Of a stretch of 64,000 nucleotides of DNA, positions 52,101 to 59,406 are shown piece after piece. This stretch comes from Novosphingobium sp. MD-1 (GTDB taxonomy: Bacteria; Pseudomonadota; Alphaproteobacteria; Sphingomonadales; Sphingomonadaceae), in NCBI RefSeq assembly GCF_001014975.1, contig NZ_BBXA01000031.1, positions 174,755 through 238,754 of the forward strand, written 5' to 3'. The position numbers and the translations under genes are program-made. The notes below the pieces were generated by a model. That model worked only from the letters and a program-made list of their open reading frames with translations, was not told where the DNA came from and did no database searches. Position 1 is the stretch's first letter. Each line of letters opens with the position of its first letter.

Positions 52101-53063
52101 CTACTCGGCGGCCGCGCGCCACCGTTCGCGTTGCCGATCGCGGCCCAGTTCGGCCACATCGCCGGCCAGCCGCTGGACCATGCCCACCAGCAGCGCGATC
52201 GTTTCATCCATGCCCGGCCCCGGCTCGCTGAATCGGGCATCGAGGTAGCAGCGTCGGTCGATCTCGATCTGGATGCAGTGAATGCCTTCCTTGCGCCGCG
52301 CATGCCGCTCCAGCACGTAGCCGCCGGCATAAGGCCGGTTGTGCGCCGCCAGCCGCCGCGCCGCCGCGAAGTGCGCGAAGGCAGAAGCGACCAGCGCGCC
52401 GGCGCAACTCGCCCCGAACCGGTCGCCCAGCACGAATTCAGGCGCAGGCTCCGCTCCGCAATAGGCCGTCAGCGGCGGCATCGAATGCAGATCGATCAGC
52501 AGAGCCGCTCCCCAGCGGTCGCGCGTGTCTTGCAGCGCATCGCCCAGGGCGCTGTGATAGGGTTCGTGGACCAGCGCGATGCGATCGTCCAGTTCGGCCC
52601 GGTCCAACCGCCGCTTCCACAGTTCCCCCAGCCCCGGCAGCCGGCGCGGGATCAGGCCCAGCCCGGTGCGCGCCCGATGGGCAAGGCCCTGCAGGGCGGA
52701 AGAAGCATCGGGCGGCGGGCCGCCAACCATATCCCAGTCGATGTCGTCGGCCGCGCGATTGAGATCGATCATCGCGCGCGGCGCATGGGCGACCAACAGC
52801 GAGGCGCCGGTCTGCCGCGCCACCGCATCGGCCACGAGGTCGACATAGCGGTCTTCCAGCCGCAGCGCGGCGAACGCCGGGTGGCGCATCCGGTCCAGCA
52901 AGGTCCGGGCATAGCTGCGCCCGGCGTGCGGCACGGCGATGATGACGGGAATCGCGGACGGCTCCACCAGCCGCAGCGCATAGGCGGGCACATCCGGGCA
53001 GCCGGGTACTGCCCCGCCCTGCAGCAGGCGCGAATCGCCCCCTGGATCGCCTTCGTCACGCAT
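52101..53063 (-). CDS. N-formylglutamate amidohydrolase-family protein
   Basis: A 320-residue metal-dependent amidohydrolase-like protein: VIIAVPHAGRSYARTLLDRMRHP, LEDRYVDLVADAV, VAHAPRAMIDLNRAADDIDWDM, LIDLHSMPPL, and IHCIQIEIDRRCYLD. Family members cut N-formylglutamate in histidine breakdown, but lone copies in alphaproteobacteria have no proven substrate. The ATG at 53063 is chosen because TTGACA-N17-CAGCGT ends six bases before it; a longer form would need a TTG start at 53117. Divergent from cpdR, an arrangement often kept in this lineage. Confidence 0.87.
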   Translation of the reverse strand: MRDEGDPGGDSRLLQGGAVPGCPDVPAYALRLVEPSAIPVIIAVPHAGRSYARTLLDRMRHPAFAALRLEDRYVDLVADAVARQTGASLLVAHAPRAMIDLNRAADDIDWDMVGGPPPDASSALQGLAHRARTGLGLIPRRLPGLGELWKRRLDRAELDDRIALVHEPYHSALGDALQDTRDRWGAALLIDLHSMPPLTAYCGAEPAPEFVLGDRFGASCAGALVASAFAHFAAARRLAAHNRPYAGGYVLERHARRKEGIHCIQIEIDRRCYLDARFSEPGPGMDETIALLVGMVQRLAGDVAELGRDRQRERWRAAAE

Positions 53064-53069
53064 GGAATA

Positions 53070-53098
53070 ACGCTGCAACTGATTCGCGGCTGTGTCAA
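53070..53098 (-). promoter_or_regulatory. Predicted leaderless promoter of the amidohydrolase gene
   Basis: Minus strand TTGACA (53098-53093), 17-base spacer, CAGCGT (53075-53070), six bases to the ATG at 53063. The -35 is the consensus hexamer; the -10 is weak. Confidence 0.4.
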
Positions 53099-53227
53099 AG
53101 TCGGCCACCGCGAACAAGGGCGCAGAAACTTAACCCATCCCGGTATATATTCGTTTCCTGCCATGCCTTAAACCAAAACGTTACGACATGGCCCGATGAG
53201 GCGACCACTCGAATCGCGAAGGTAATC

Positions 53228-53614
53228 ATGATCCGGATTCTACTGGCCGAAGACGAAGAAGCGATGCGCACCTATCTTGCGCGCGCCCTGGAAAACGCCG
53301 GGTACAGCGTGGTTGCGGTCGATCGCGGAACGGAGGCCTTGCCCCTGCTACGGTCGGAACACTTCGATCTGCTGCTGTCCGACATCGTCATGCCCGAGAT
53401 GGACGGCATCGAGCTTGCCAAGCATTGCGCCGAGATCAGCCCCGAAACGCGGGTTATGTTCATCACGGGTTTTGCCGCCGTCACGCTCAAGTCCGATCGC
53501 GAGGCACCGCAGGCCCGTGTCCTGTCCAAACCGTTCCACCTGCGCGACCTGGTGCTCGAAGTCGAACGCGTCTTCGCCGATGGCGCGCTGACGGGGGCCG
53601 GGCCTTACGCCTGA
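53228..53614 (+). CDS. cpdR: Single-domain response regulator CpdR
   Basis: A 128-residue receiver domain with the acidic pocket in ILLAEDEEAM, phospho-acceptor Asp52 in LLLSDIVMPEMDGIELA, the Thr in VMFITGFAAVTLKSD and Lys in VLSKPFHLRDLV. The sequence DIVMPEMDGIELAKHCAEISPETRVMFITGFAAVTLK is close to Caulobacter CpdR, which when unphosphorylated delivers substrates to the ClpXP protease and sets the timing of the cell cycle. No output domain. The upstream region has a TTAACC half-site and a TATATATT, compatible with CtrA control but not conclusive. Confidence 0.93.
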   Translation: MIRILLAEDEEAMRTYLARALENAGYSVVAVDRGTEALPLLRSEHFDLLLSDIVMPEMDGIELAKHCAEISPETRVMFITGFAAVTLKSDREAPQARVLSKPFHLRDLVLEVERVFADGALTGAGPYA

Positions 53615-53665
53615 CAGCCCGCCAGGCGCGCGCACGGGATGGGGAAAAGAGCCTGCAAAAGTCTC

Positions 53666-53694
53666 TTGCCAGCATTCCCAAGCGCCGCTAATGG
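53666..53694 (+). promoter_or_regulatory. Predicted promoter of tRNA-Val
   Basis: TTGCCA (53666-53671), 17-base spacer, TAATGG (53689-53694), about 40 bases before the tRNA. Confidence 0.5.
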
Positions 53695-53735
53695 GCTGCC
53701 TCCCGCGCCGGAAACGGCCGGGCGCACGATGGTTC

Positions 53736-53810
53736 GGGCGTATAGCTCAGTGGTAGAGCACTATGTTGACATCGTAGGGGTCGCAAGTTCAATCCTTGCT
53801 ACGCCCACCA
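53736..53810 (+). tRNA. tRNA-Val (anticodon GAC)
   Basis: Seventy-five bases with an encoded CCA end. Acceptor arms GGGCGTA and TACGCCC pair fully; the D-arm AGCTCAGTGGTAGAGC, the anticodon loop TTGACAT with GAC at 53768-53770, and the T-arm GCAAGTTCAATCCTTGC are complete. It reads GTC and GTT valine codons. Confidence 0.97.
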
Positions 53811-53813
53811 TCG

Positions 53814-53852
53814 AAAAAGCCCGCTAAGCCCCTGGCTTGAGCGGGCTTTTTT
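53814..53852 (+). terminator. Rho-independent terminator of tRNA-Val
   Basis: AAAAAGCCCGCT pairs with AGCGGGCTTTTTT around a 14-base loop that can itself fold (AAGCCCCTGGCTT). Strong T-tract on the plus strand. Confidence 0.88.
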
Positions 53853-53939
53853 CATGGCGATCATGACATTCGCCGACACAAGGCGCGGAACGCCCACCCC
53901 GCTGCGACTAGCACCACCTGCGGCGGCGCACGTCTCGCT

Positions 53940-53972
53940 CCCCTCCCGCCCGCGGGAGGGGTTGGGAGTGGG
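53940..53972 (+). repeat. GC-rich palindromic repeat, copy C
   Basis: CCCTCCCGCCCGCGGGAGGG followed by GTTGGGAGTGGG, the same layout as copy A at 34397. It lies between tRNA-Val and the dehalogenase promoter. Confidence 0.75.
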
Positions 53973-53990
53973 AAATGCCCCAGCCGGCAT

Positions 53991-54018
53991 TTGACCTCCG
54001 CGTTTATTATGGCATTAT
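53991..54018 (+). promoter_or_regulatory. Predicted promoter of dehalogenase operon
   Basis: TTGACC (53991-53996), 16-base spacer, CATTAT (54013-54018). The -10 box lies within the palindromic operator, as expected for a repressed promoter. Confidence 0.45.
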
Positions 54019-54032
54019 GCGTGCCACAATAA
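54004..54032. promoter_or_regulatory. Predicted TetR-type operator, site 1
   Basis: TTATTATGGCA, seven-base centre, TGCCACAATAA: 11-base half-sites matching at 10 of 11 positions. It overlaps the -10 of the dehalogenase promoter. The same design (TGGCA-N7-TGCCR with AT-rich flanks) recurs at 57153. Confidence 0.65.
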
Positions 54033-54048
54033 TCAACTGGGGGATGCC

Positions 54049-54951
54049 ATGGAGATCCTGCGCACGCCGGACGAACGCTTTGCCGGCCTGGATGGCTTTA
54101 ATTTTTCGCCGCATTACAGCGAGGTGATCGACGAACAGGACGGTACGCGCCTGCGAATCCACCATCTCGACGAAGGCCCGCGCGATGCCGCGCCGGTGCT
54201 GCTCATGCACGGCGAGCCGAGCTGGTGTTACCTCTATCGCCGTTTCATCCCCGATCTCGTCGCGCGCGGTCATCGTGTCGTCGCCCCCGACCTCGTCGGC
54301 TTCGGCCGCTCCGACAAGCCCGCGCGGCGCGACGACTATACCTACGAACGCCATGTCCAGTGGATGAGCGACTGGCTGACGCAGCTTGATCTCACCGGCA
54401 TCACTCTGTTCTGCCAGGACTGGGGCGGCCTGATCGGCCTGCGACTGGTCGCAGCCTTCCCCGATCGCTTCGCCCGCGTGGTCGTCTCCAACACCGGCCT
54501 GCCGGTGGGCACGGGCGCAACCGACGGCTTCCGCGCATGGCTCGATTTCAGCCAGAACGTGCCCGTCTTCCCAGTCGGCATGATCGTCAACGGCGGATGC
54601 CATCGTGATCTTTCGCCGGCAGAAGTCGCCGCCTACGACGCCCCTTTCCCCGACGAAACCTACAAGGAAGGCGCCCGCCAGTTCCCCACGCTCGTGCCGA
54701 TCACGCCCGAACATGGCTCGGTGGCGGAGAACAAGGCGGCCTGGGACGTGCTGGCGCGTTTCGACAAGCCGCTGCTGACCGCCTTCGGCGCCGAGGATGC
54801 CATCACACGCGGCGGCGAACGGCCGTTCATCGATCGCGTTCCGGGCGCGAAGGGGCAGGCGCATACCGTGCTGCAGGGCGCGGGCCACTTCCTGCAGGAA
54901 GATGTTCCCGCCGAGCTTTGCACGATCATCGACACACTCATCCGCGGCTAA
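54049..54951 (+). CDS. Haloalkane dehalogenase (HLD-I type)
   Basis: A 300-residue alpha/beta hydrolase that cleaves carbon-halogen bonds to alcohols. The catalytic set is complete: nucleophile Asp124 in FCQDWGG, acid Asp250 in GAEDAITRG, base His280 in GAGHFLQED, oxyanion Glu56 in MHGEPSWCY, and halide-binding Trp125 next to the nucleophile with a likely second Trp164. Positions 56, 124 and 125 coincide with Xanthobacter DhlA numbering. Cytoplasmic, no signal peptide. GGGG upstream of the ATG is a fair ribosome site. The promoter carries operator site 1. Confidence 0.9.
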   Translation: MEILRTPDERFAGLDGFNFSPHYSEVIDEQDGTRLRIHHLDEGPRDAAPVLLMHGEPSWCYLYRRFIPDLVARGHRVVAPDLVGFGRSDKPARRDDYTYERHVQWMSDWLTQLDLTGITLFCQDWGGLIGLRLVAAFPDRFARVVVSNTGLPVGTGATDGFRAWLDFSQNVPVFPVGMIVNGGCHRDLSPAEVAAYDAPFPDETYKEGARQFPTLVPITPEHGSVAENKAAWDVLARFDKPLLTAFGAEDAITRGGERPFIDRVPGAKGQAHTVLQGAGHFLQEDVPAELCTIIDTLIRG

Positions 54952-54962
54952 GGGAGGCCACC

Positions 54963-55376
54963 ATGGAAGTCGTCAACGCCGTCACCCCCGGCCCCGAACA
55001 GATCGCCGCCTTCTTCGGCAGTGGCGAGGACGGGCCATTCGTGATGATCAACCTGCTCAAGTTCAAGCCGCACGCAACCTATGCCGATGGCAGCGAACCC
55101 GAACTGACCGGACGCGAGGCCTATGCCCGCTATGGCGCGGCGGTCCAGGCCTGTGTGGCCGCCGTCGGCGGACGGCAGGTCTATGCCGGCGCCGTCACCG
55201 GCCTGATGATCGGGGAGGTCGGCGAACTGTGGGACATGGCGGCGCTGGTCGAATACCCCTCACTCGCCGCTATGATGCAGATGATCCAGTCACCGGAATA
55301 CCAGGCAATCGAGAAGCACCGCCATGCGGGGCTGGCGGGCCAGCTCAACATTCGCACGAAGCCGCTGGGCCGATAG
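54963..55376 (+). CDS. DUF1330-like dimeric alpha-beta barrel protein
   Basis: A 137-residue protein with FVMINLLKFKPHATYADGSEPELTGREAYARYG and AALVEYPSLAAMMQMIQSPEYQAIEKHRHAGL, the pattern of DUF1330 and related small dimeric barrels, some of which act as monooxygenases or lyases. The start at 54963 follows AGGGAGG and lies 11 bases after the dehalogenase stop, so the two genes form an operon. A role in handling a product or substrate of the dehalogenase is possible but unproven. Confidence 0.8.
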   Translation: MEVVNAVTPGPEQIAAFFGSGEDGPFVMINLLKFKPHATYADGSEPELTGREAYARYGAAVQACVAAVGGRQVYAGAVTGLMIGEVGELWDMAALVEYPSLAAMMQMIQSPEYQAIEKHRHAGLAGQLNIRTKPLGR

Positions 55377-55407
55377 AATGGCGCGGGAGGCGCGAGCCTC
55401 CCCGCTT

Positions 55408-55968
55408 TCACACCGGCGCGAGCGGCTGGTGCGGCTCGGGCGGCAGGCAGACCTCGATAAGGTCCCCCACGGCCATTTCGCCGCCGGACAGGACCACGCT
55501 CATAACCCCGGCCTTGCGCACGAGTTCCCCGTCCGGCCCACGATCGAGCACGGCGGCCAGCAACCCCTTCTGGAATGCCTCGATCTGTGCGCAGGGATTG
55601 CGCAGCCCGGTCACTTCCAGTTCTACATCCGGCCCGATGCGCAACACGGTGCCCCGGGGGAGATCGAGAAGGGCGATTCCGGCCGTGACGATGTTCTCGC
55701 CAAGGTCCGCAGGCCCAACGGCGAAGCCCTTCTCGCGCAGTTCCTCGAACAATTCCGCATGGATCAGGTGGACCTGCCGCAGGTTCGGCAGGTCGGGGTT
55801 CGCCTTCACGCGGGAGAGGTGCTGGACCTTTTCGCCGGCATGAGCGTCACCCTCGACGCCGATCCCCTGGATCACCTTCACGCGCTCGACCGCCTGTTTC
55901 GAGAAGGCATGGTCGCCAGATAGCGCGAGCGAGACCACGCGGGCCGGAGCGGATGGCGCCTTGTCCAT
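55408..55968 (-). CDS. MOSC-domain protein
   Basis: A 186-residue MOSC-fold protein: GIGVEGDAHAGEKVQHLSRV, NLRQVHLIHAELFEELREKGF, LGENIVTAGIALLDLPRGTVLRIG and the conserved cysteine in VTGLRNPCAQIEAF. MOSC domains handle molybdenum cofactor-bound or sulfur-carrying groups and are used as stand-alone detoxifying reductase modules such as YiiM. It is convergent with the dehalogenase operon, 31 bases apart, and divergent from nothing obvious; its role here is unknown. Confidence 0.88.
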   Translation of the reverse strand: MDKAPSAPARVVSLALSGDHAFSKQAVERVKVIQGIGVEGDAHAGEKVQHLSRVKANPDLPNLRQVHLIHAELFEELREKGFAVGPADLGENIVTAGIALLDLPRGTVLRIGPDVELEVTGLRNPCAQIEAFQKGLLAAVLDRGPDGELVRKAGVMSVVLSGGEMAVGDLIEVCLPPEPHQPLAPV

Positions 55969-56026
55969 ATCCGCAACGGCTATCGCGCGCGGCGGCCCGA
56001 AGCAACGGAAACCCGGCTACGTCGAA

Positions 56027-57115
56027 TCATCTGACCGACCATGTACGCAGTTCCATGCCCTTGCCGCCGGCCGGCAGGCTGAACACCATGCCGTCCTCGC
56101 CCACCGTGATTGTTCCGTCGAATTTCTGGCGCGCGTTGCCGAGATAGGCGGGATACATCGCGCGCGTGGGCAATTGCGGCACGTTGTGGCTGAACACCAG
56201 ATTCTTCACGCCGGCCTCCTGCGCCTCCGCCGCAGCGGCCTCTGGCGAGGTATGATAACCGGGGATGTCGCTCATGATCTTTGCCAGGCCTGGCTGTCCG
56301 CGCTTGCGCAGCGTTTGCTCCATCAGGCTGACCAGCCGGGGCTGCAACCCTTCATGCACCAGCAGGTCCGCGCCGCGCGCGTTGCGCACCAGCAGCGGCG
56401 TGGGCGCGGTATCGCCGCTGAACACGATCGAGCGCCCCTTGTAATCGAAGCGATAGCCCACCGCCGGATCGACCGGGCCATGATCCACGCGGAACGCGGT
56501 CACCGTCAGCCCGTCGCGTTGCAACACGGTGACGGGCGTGCCATCGCCCCTTGGCGGCAGCGCGAAAGGATAGGCGGTGCCACCCCTGCCCGATGGCGGC
56601 GCAACCGCGGGGCCATGGTGCGCGGTGCGATAGCCCCCGTCGATCGCATAGGCCTCGTTGATGCCCGCTACGACGCGCTCGGTTCCCGCCGGTCCGTAGA
56701 TCGGCAGCGGCACGGTGGCATTCGCCCCGGTCCAGCGCAGCAGCATCATCGGCCCCAGCCCGTCGATATGGTCGGAATGGAGATGCGTGAGGAACACCGC
56801 CTCGACATGGCCATTGGGAATGCGCATCAGCGTCATGTTACGTGCGCCGCCCTCACCCGCATCGACCACGAAGACATGCTTGCCGGCGATTACCACGCTG
56901 CACGGCCCGGCGCGGGTGGGATCGGGCAGCGGAGAACCGGAGCCGCACAAGGCCACATGCAGCCCCTCGGGCAGTTCCTGCGTGGCATCTACGCCGGCAC
57001 GCGCATCGATCGCCAGCCGCGCCATCGCCAGTCCGATCGGCGCCGGAAATGCCGCCAGCGCCAGCACGCCGGCCAGCACCGCTCCACCAAGGCCCCATTT
57101 CACCGCCCCGTGCAT
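56027..57115 (-). CDS. MBL-fold metallo-hydrolase, membrane-anchored or exported
   Basis: A 362-residue metallo-beta-lactamase-fold hydrolase. An N-terminal hydrophobic segment (WGLGGAVLAGVLALAAFPAPIGLAMA) is a membrane anchor or signal peptide. The domain has LCGSGSPLPDPTRAGPC, the metal motif FLTHLHSDHIDGLGP, FRVDHGPVDPAVGYRF, VFSGDTAPTP and LVFSHNVPQLPT; this is the RNase Z/arylsulfatase-like branch. Substrate unknown. The ATG at 57115 has AAGGGAGA upstream. Its promoter (TTGTAA-N16-TATCTT) overlaps operator site 2. Confidence 0.87.
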   Translation of the reverse strand: MHGAVKWGLGGAVLAGVLALAAFPAPIGLAMARLAIDARAGVDATQELPEGLHVALCGSGSPLPDPTRAGPCSVVIAGKHVFVVDAGEGGARNMTLMRIPNGHVEAVFLTHLHSDHIDGLGPMMLLRWTGANATVPLPIYGPAGTERVVAGINEAYAIDGGYRTAHHGPAVAPPSGRGGTAYPFALPPRGDGTPVTVLQRDGLTVTAFRVDHGPVDPAVGYRFDYKGRSIVFSGDTAPTPLLVRNARGADLLVHEGLQPRLVSLMEQTLRKRGQPGLAKIMSDIPGYHTSPEAAAAEAQEAGVKNLVFSHNVPQLPTRAMYPAYLGNARQKFDGTITVGEDGMVFSLPAGGKGMELRTWSVR

Positions 57116-57142
57116 CCGCGTTCTCCCTTCCTGTTTTGCGGA

Positions 57143-57170
57143 AAGATACGCGATATTATGGCATTTACAA
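57143..57170 (-). promoter_or_regulatory. Predicted promoter of the MBL-fold gene
   Basis: Minus strand TTGTAA (57170-57165), 16-base spacer, TATCTT (57148-57143). The -35 lies in the centre of operator site 2. Confidence 0.45.
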
Positions 57171-57181
57171 TGCCGATATAT
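57153..57181. promoter_or_regulatory. Predicted TetR-type operator, site 2
   Basis: ATATTATGGCA, seven-base centre, TGCCGATATAT. Same 29-base length, TGGCA half-site and N7 centre as site 1. The inner GGCATT-TAC-AATGCC is a perfect palindrome. It lies between the divergent MBL-fold and DUF4345-like genes and touches both promoters. Confidence 0.65.
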
Positions 57182-57208
57182 TGCCACGCGCCCGGAACGT
57201 GATAGTCT
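57181..57208 (+). promoter_or_regulatory. Predicted promoter of the DUF4345-like gene
   Basis: TTGCCA (57181-57186), 16-base spacer, TAGTCT (57203-57208). The -35 abuts operator site 2; GGGGAGAGAA gives a ribosome site before the ATG at 57235. Confidence 0.45.
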
Positions 57209-57234
57209 GGCTCGAACAGTGGGGAGAGAATGAC

Positions 57235-57618
57235 ATGAAAAATGCCATGCGCGTGATCGCCGGCCTGCTCGGCCTGTTCAATGTGGCGATCGGCCTCGGT
57301 TTCCTGCTCGATCCGGCGATCGCGGGCCAGCGCTTCTTTCTGGCCTCGCTCGGGACGCAGGGAATGGCAACGCTGCGAGCCGATTTCACCGCGCTGTTCG
57401 TGGGCATGGGGTTGTTCGCGCTGGCGGGCGCCTGGAAGGCCAGCCGCGCGCTGGTGCTGGTCCCGGTGGCGCTCCTGCCGCTGGCGCTGATCGGGCGCGG
57501 CGTCAGCCTGATCGCCGATGGCGCGCCCGCCACGGCCTTTCCGCCGATGGTGGTGGAAGCCGCGATGATCGCGATCCTGGTGCTTGCGGCACGCAGTTTC
57601 GACGAGAAGCGGGGCTGA
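57235..57618 (+). CDS. DUF4345-like small membrane protein
   Basis: A 127-residue protein with about four membrane helices: MRVIAGLLGLFNVAIGLGFLLDP, RADFTALFVGMGLFALAGAW, LVLVPVALLPLALIGRGVSLI and VVEAAMIAILVLAARSF. The layout and the GLGFLLDP / ADFTALFVGMGLF segments fit DUF4345, a family of unknown function. It precedes the TetR gene in the same direction (120-base gap), and its promoter touches operator site 2. Confidence 0.75.
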   Translation: MKNAMRVIAGLLGLFNVAIGLGFLLDPAIAGQRFFLASLGTQGMATLRADFTALFVGMGLFALAGAWKASRALVLVPVALLPLALIGRGVSLIADGAPATAFPPMVVEAAMIAILVLAARSFDEKRG

Positions 57619-57738
57619 GGCCATCCGCGCCTGCCCCTCCACGCTTGACCGTTGCAATCGATCGCGGGCTTGGTAGGGCGCAAAACGGAAATGCAAGCGC
57701 ATACTGGACATACGGGATTGCCACAGAAACAGGCCACC

Positions 57739-58320
57739 ATGGACATCACCGCGACGGACGGACGCCGCAAGCGTTCGGAAACCAGCCGTCAGCGCATTGT
57801 CGAGGCGATGATCGCGCTGGTGGGCGAAGGGCATATGAGCCCGAGCGCGGAACAGGTGGCGACGCGTGCCGGCGTGGGCCTGCGCACCGTGTTTCGCCAC
57901 TTTGCCGACATGGACAGCCTTTACGCCTCGATGGCGCTACGGCTGGAGCGCGAATACGAGGACTGGCTCGATCCGTTCGAGGGGCCGGACTGGCGTGCCA
58001 AGCTGGCGGAAATGATCGAACGCCGGCTCAGCACGTATGAAAAGCTGATGCCCTACAAGCGCGCTGCCGATGGCCACCGCCATTCGCTGCCCACGATCCA
58101 GCGCAACTACGGGCAGAGGCTGGCGATGATGCGCGAACGGCTGGTCGCAATCATGCCTCCCGCGATCGCCGAGGATCCGATCCTGCTGGAAACGATGGAC
58201 CTCCTGCTCAGCTTTGAAACCTGGCAACGCCTGCGGCTGGACCAGCACCTGCCCCCGCCTCAGGCGCGCGCGGTGATCGAAAGCGCGGTGGCACGGCTGA
58301 CAGAAACGGTCAGTCCCTGA
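57739..58320 (+). CDS. TetR-family transcriptional regulator
   Basis: A 193-residue regulator. The N-terminal DNA-binding domain is seen as RSETSRQRIVEAMIALVGEGHMSPSAEQVATRAGVGLRTVFRHFADMDSLYAS, then a helical ligand-binding domain with no assigned ligand. The start at 57739 (MDITATDG) is preferred to an in-frame ATG at 57652. It is the best local candidate to bind the two TGGCA-N7-TGCCR operators. Its stop overlaps the end of the convergent MarR gene by 11 bases. Confidence 0.9.
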   Translation: MDITATDGRRKRSETSRQRIVEAMIALVGEGHMSPSAEQVATRAGVGLRTVFRHFADMDSLYASMALRLEREYEDWLDPFEGPDWRAKLAEMIERRLSTYEKLMPYKRAADGHRHSLPTIQRNYGQRLAMMRERLVAIMPPAIAEDPILLETMDLLLSFETWQRLRLDQHLPPPQARAVIESAVARLTETVSP

Positions 58321-58765
58321 CCGCGCGGCGCAGCCCGGCGGCAAGTTCGTCGAGCGTCTGCGCCATTTGCCCCAGCCGCGCATGGTCGATGCCGATCGCC
58401 TCGCCGATCTGCGGCGGCACGCATTCGATATCGACCGCCAGCGCCCTGCCCGCGTCGCTCAGGCTGACGCGCACCACGCGTTCGTCACGCGTATCGCGCC
58501 GGCGCTCGACCAGCCCGGCCGCTTCCAGCCGCTTGATCAGCGGCGTCAGTGTGTTTGATTCCAGGAACAGCGCTTCGCCCAATTCGCTGACCGTCCGCCC
58601 GTCGCGCTGCCGCAGCGCCACCAGCACCAGGTATTGCGGATAGGTCAGCCCGAAGCGATCGAGCACCTGCTTGTACAGGCGGTTGAACGCCAGCCCCGCC
58701 GCATAGACGGAAAAGCACAAGTAGCCTTCGAATGGGCCAGCGGCGGTTTGGGAAGCGTCTGTCAT
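58310..58765 (-). CDS. ohrR: MarR-family organic hydroperoxide sensor
   Basis: A 151-residue winged-helix regulator. The reactive cysteine is Cys17 in YLCFSVYAAGLAFNRLY, the site oxidised by organic hydroperoxides in OhrR; LTYPQYLVLVALRQRDGRTVSELGEALFLESNTLTPLIKRLEAAGLVERRR is the DNA-binding core. Cys at about 119 could form the second thiol of two-cysteine OhrR types. It is divergent from ohr, with two palindromic sites between them. Confidence 0.93.
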   Translation of the reverse strand: MTDASQTAAGPFEGYLCFSVYAAGLAFNRLYKQVLDRFGLTYPQYLVLVALRQRDGRTVSELGEALFLESNTLTPLIKRLEAAGLVERRRDTRDERVVRVSLSDAGRALAVDIECVPPQIGEAIGIDHARLGQMAQTLDELAAGLRRAVRD

Positions 58766-58776
58766 GCCCGGAATAT

Positions 58777-58798
58777 AAATCGCACACGATTTAATCGC
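58777..58798. promoter_or_regulatory. OhrR operator, proximal to ohrR
   Basis: AAATCG-CACA-CGATTT, a perfect 16-base palindrome followed by AATCGC. It lies 12 bases upstream of the ohrR start codon. Confidence 0.75.
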
Positions 58799-58804
58799 AA
58801 GGGG

Positions 58805-58835
58805 TTGACGATTCGGTGCGGCGGATGCATATAGA
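58805..58835 (+). promoter_or_regulatory. Predicted ohr promoter
   Basis: TTGACG (58805-58810) and TATAGA (58830-58835) with a long 19-base spacer, which may explain dependence on derepression. The -10 overlaps the second OhrR operator. Confidence 0.5.
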
Positions 58836-58854
58836 TCGCACGCGATTTAATCGC
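58833..58854. promoter_or_regulatory. OhrR operator, proximal to ohr
   Basis: AGATCG-CACG-CGATTT followed by AATCGC, nearly identical to the first operator 56 bases away. A further CTCGATTTT follows at about 58856. Confidence 0.75.
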
Positions 58855-58893
58855 TCTCGATTTTAACTCTTCTCAAGCAAAAGGAAGCATCCC

Positions 58894-59322
58894 ATGAGCA
58901 CCAAGATCCTCTATTCGACCAGCGCCACTGCCACCGGAGGCCGCGATGGCCGCTCGCGCACCGCGGACGGCTCGCTGGACGTTGTGCTCGCAAGCCCCAA
59001 GGAGCTGGGCGGCAACGGCCAGGGCAACAATCCCGAACAGCTGTTCGCGGCCGGCTATGCCGCCTGCTTCCTGGGCGCGATGAAGTTCGCGGCCACGCAG
59101 GACAAGAGCCTGCCCCGCGTGCCGGCGGATGCCACGGTGACGGCCACGGTCGGCATCGGTCCGCGCGCCGACAAGGGCTTTGGCCTCGCGGTTTCGCTGG
59201 AAGTGAGCCTGCCGGGTGTGGACCGCGCCGCCGCCGAGGAGCTGGTGGCCGAAGCCGACACGATCTGTCCCTACAGCCACGCCACGCGCGGCAACATTGA
59301 AGTCACGCTCAGCGTCGCCTGA
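58894..59322 (+). CDS. ohr: Organic hydroperoxide resistance protein
   Basis: A 142-residue thiol peroxidase that reduces fatty-acid and other organic hydroperoxides. It has the two active-site cysteines Cys58 in GYAACFLGAM and Cys125 in DTICPYSHATRGN, plus ATATGGRDGRSRTADGSLDV at the start. It is a cytoplasmic dimer re-reduced by lipoylated proteins. AAGGAAG precedes the ATG at 58894. Paired with ohrR. Confidence 0.96.
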   Translation: MSTKILYSTSATATGGRDGRSRTADGSLDVVLASPKELGGNGQGNNPEQLFAAGYAACFLGAMKFAATQDKSLPRVPADATVTATVGIGPRADKGFGLAVSLEVSLPGVDRAAAEELVAEADTICPYSHATRGNIEVTLSVA

Positions 59323-59340
59323 GACCATTTCCCGGACAAC

Positions 59341-59376
59341 AAAAGGCCGGACCATCGCGTGATGGCCCGGCCTTTT
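59341..59376. terminator. Bidirectional terminator between ohr and crotonase gene
   Basis: AAAAGGCCGG(ACC) pairs with (GG)CCCGGCCTTTT around ATCGCGTGAT, itself partly paired. A and T tracts on the two sides serve both convergent genes. Confidence 0.82.
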
Positions 59377-59406
59377 GCGCATTCGGTGCGTGGCAAGCGC
59401 CGCGCG

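Noticed and set aside
53639..53827. 62-residue frame spanning tRNA-Val
   Set aside because: It is explained entirely by the tRNA gene and its terminator.
53736..54048. tRNA-Val as an integration site for the dehalogenase block
   Set aside because: No integrase, no repeated tRNA 3' end downstream and no clear composition break; only a repeat element follows.
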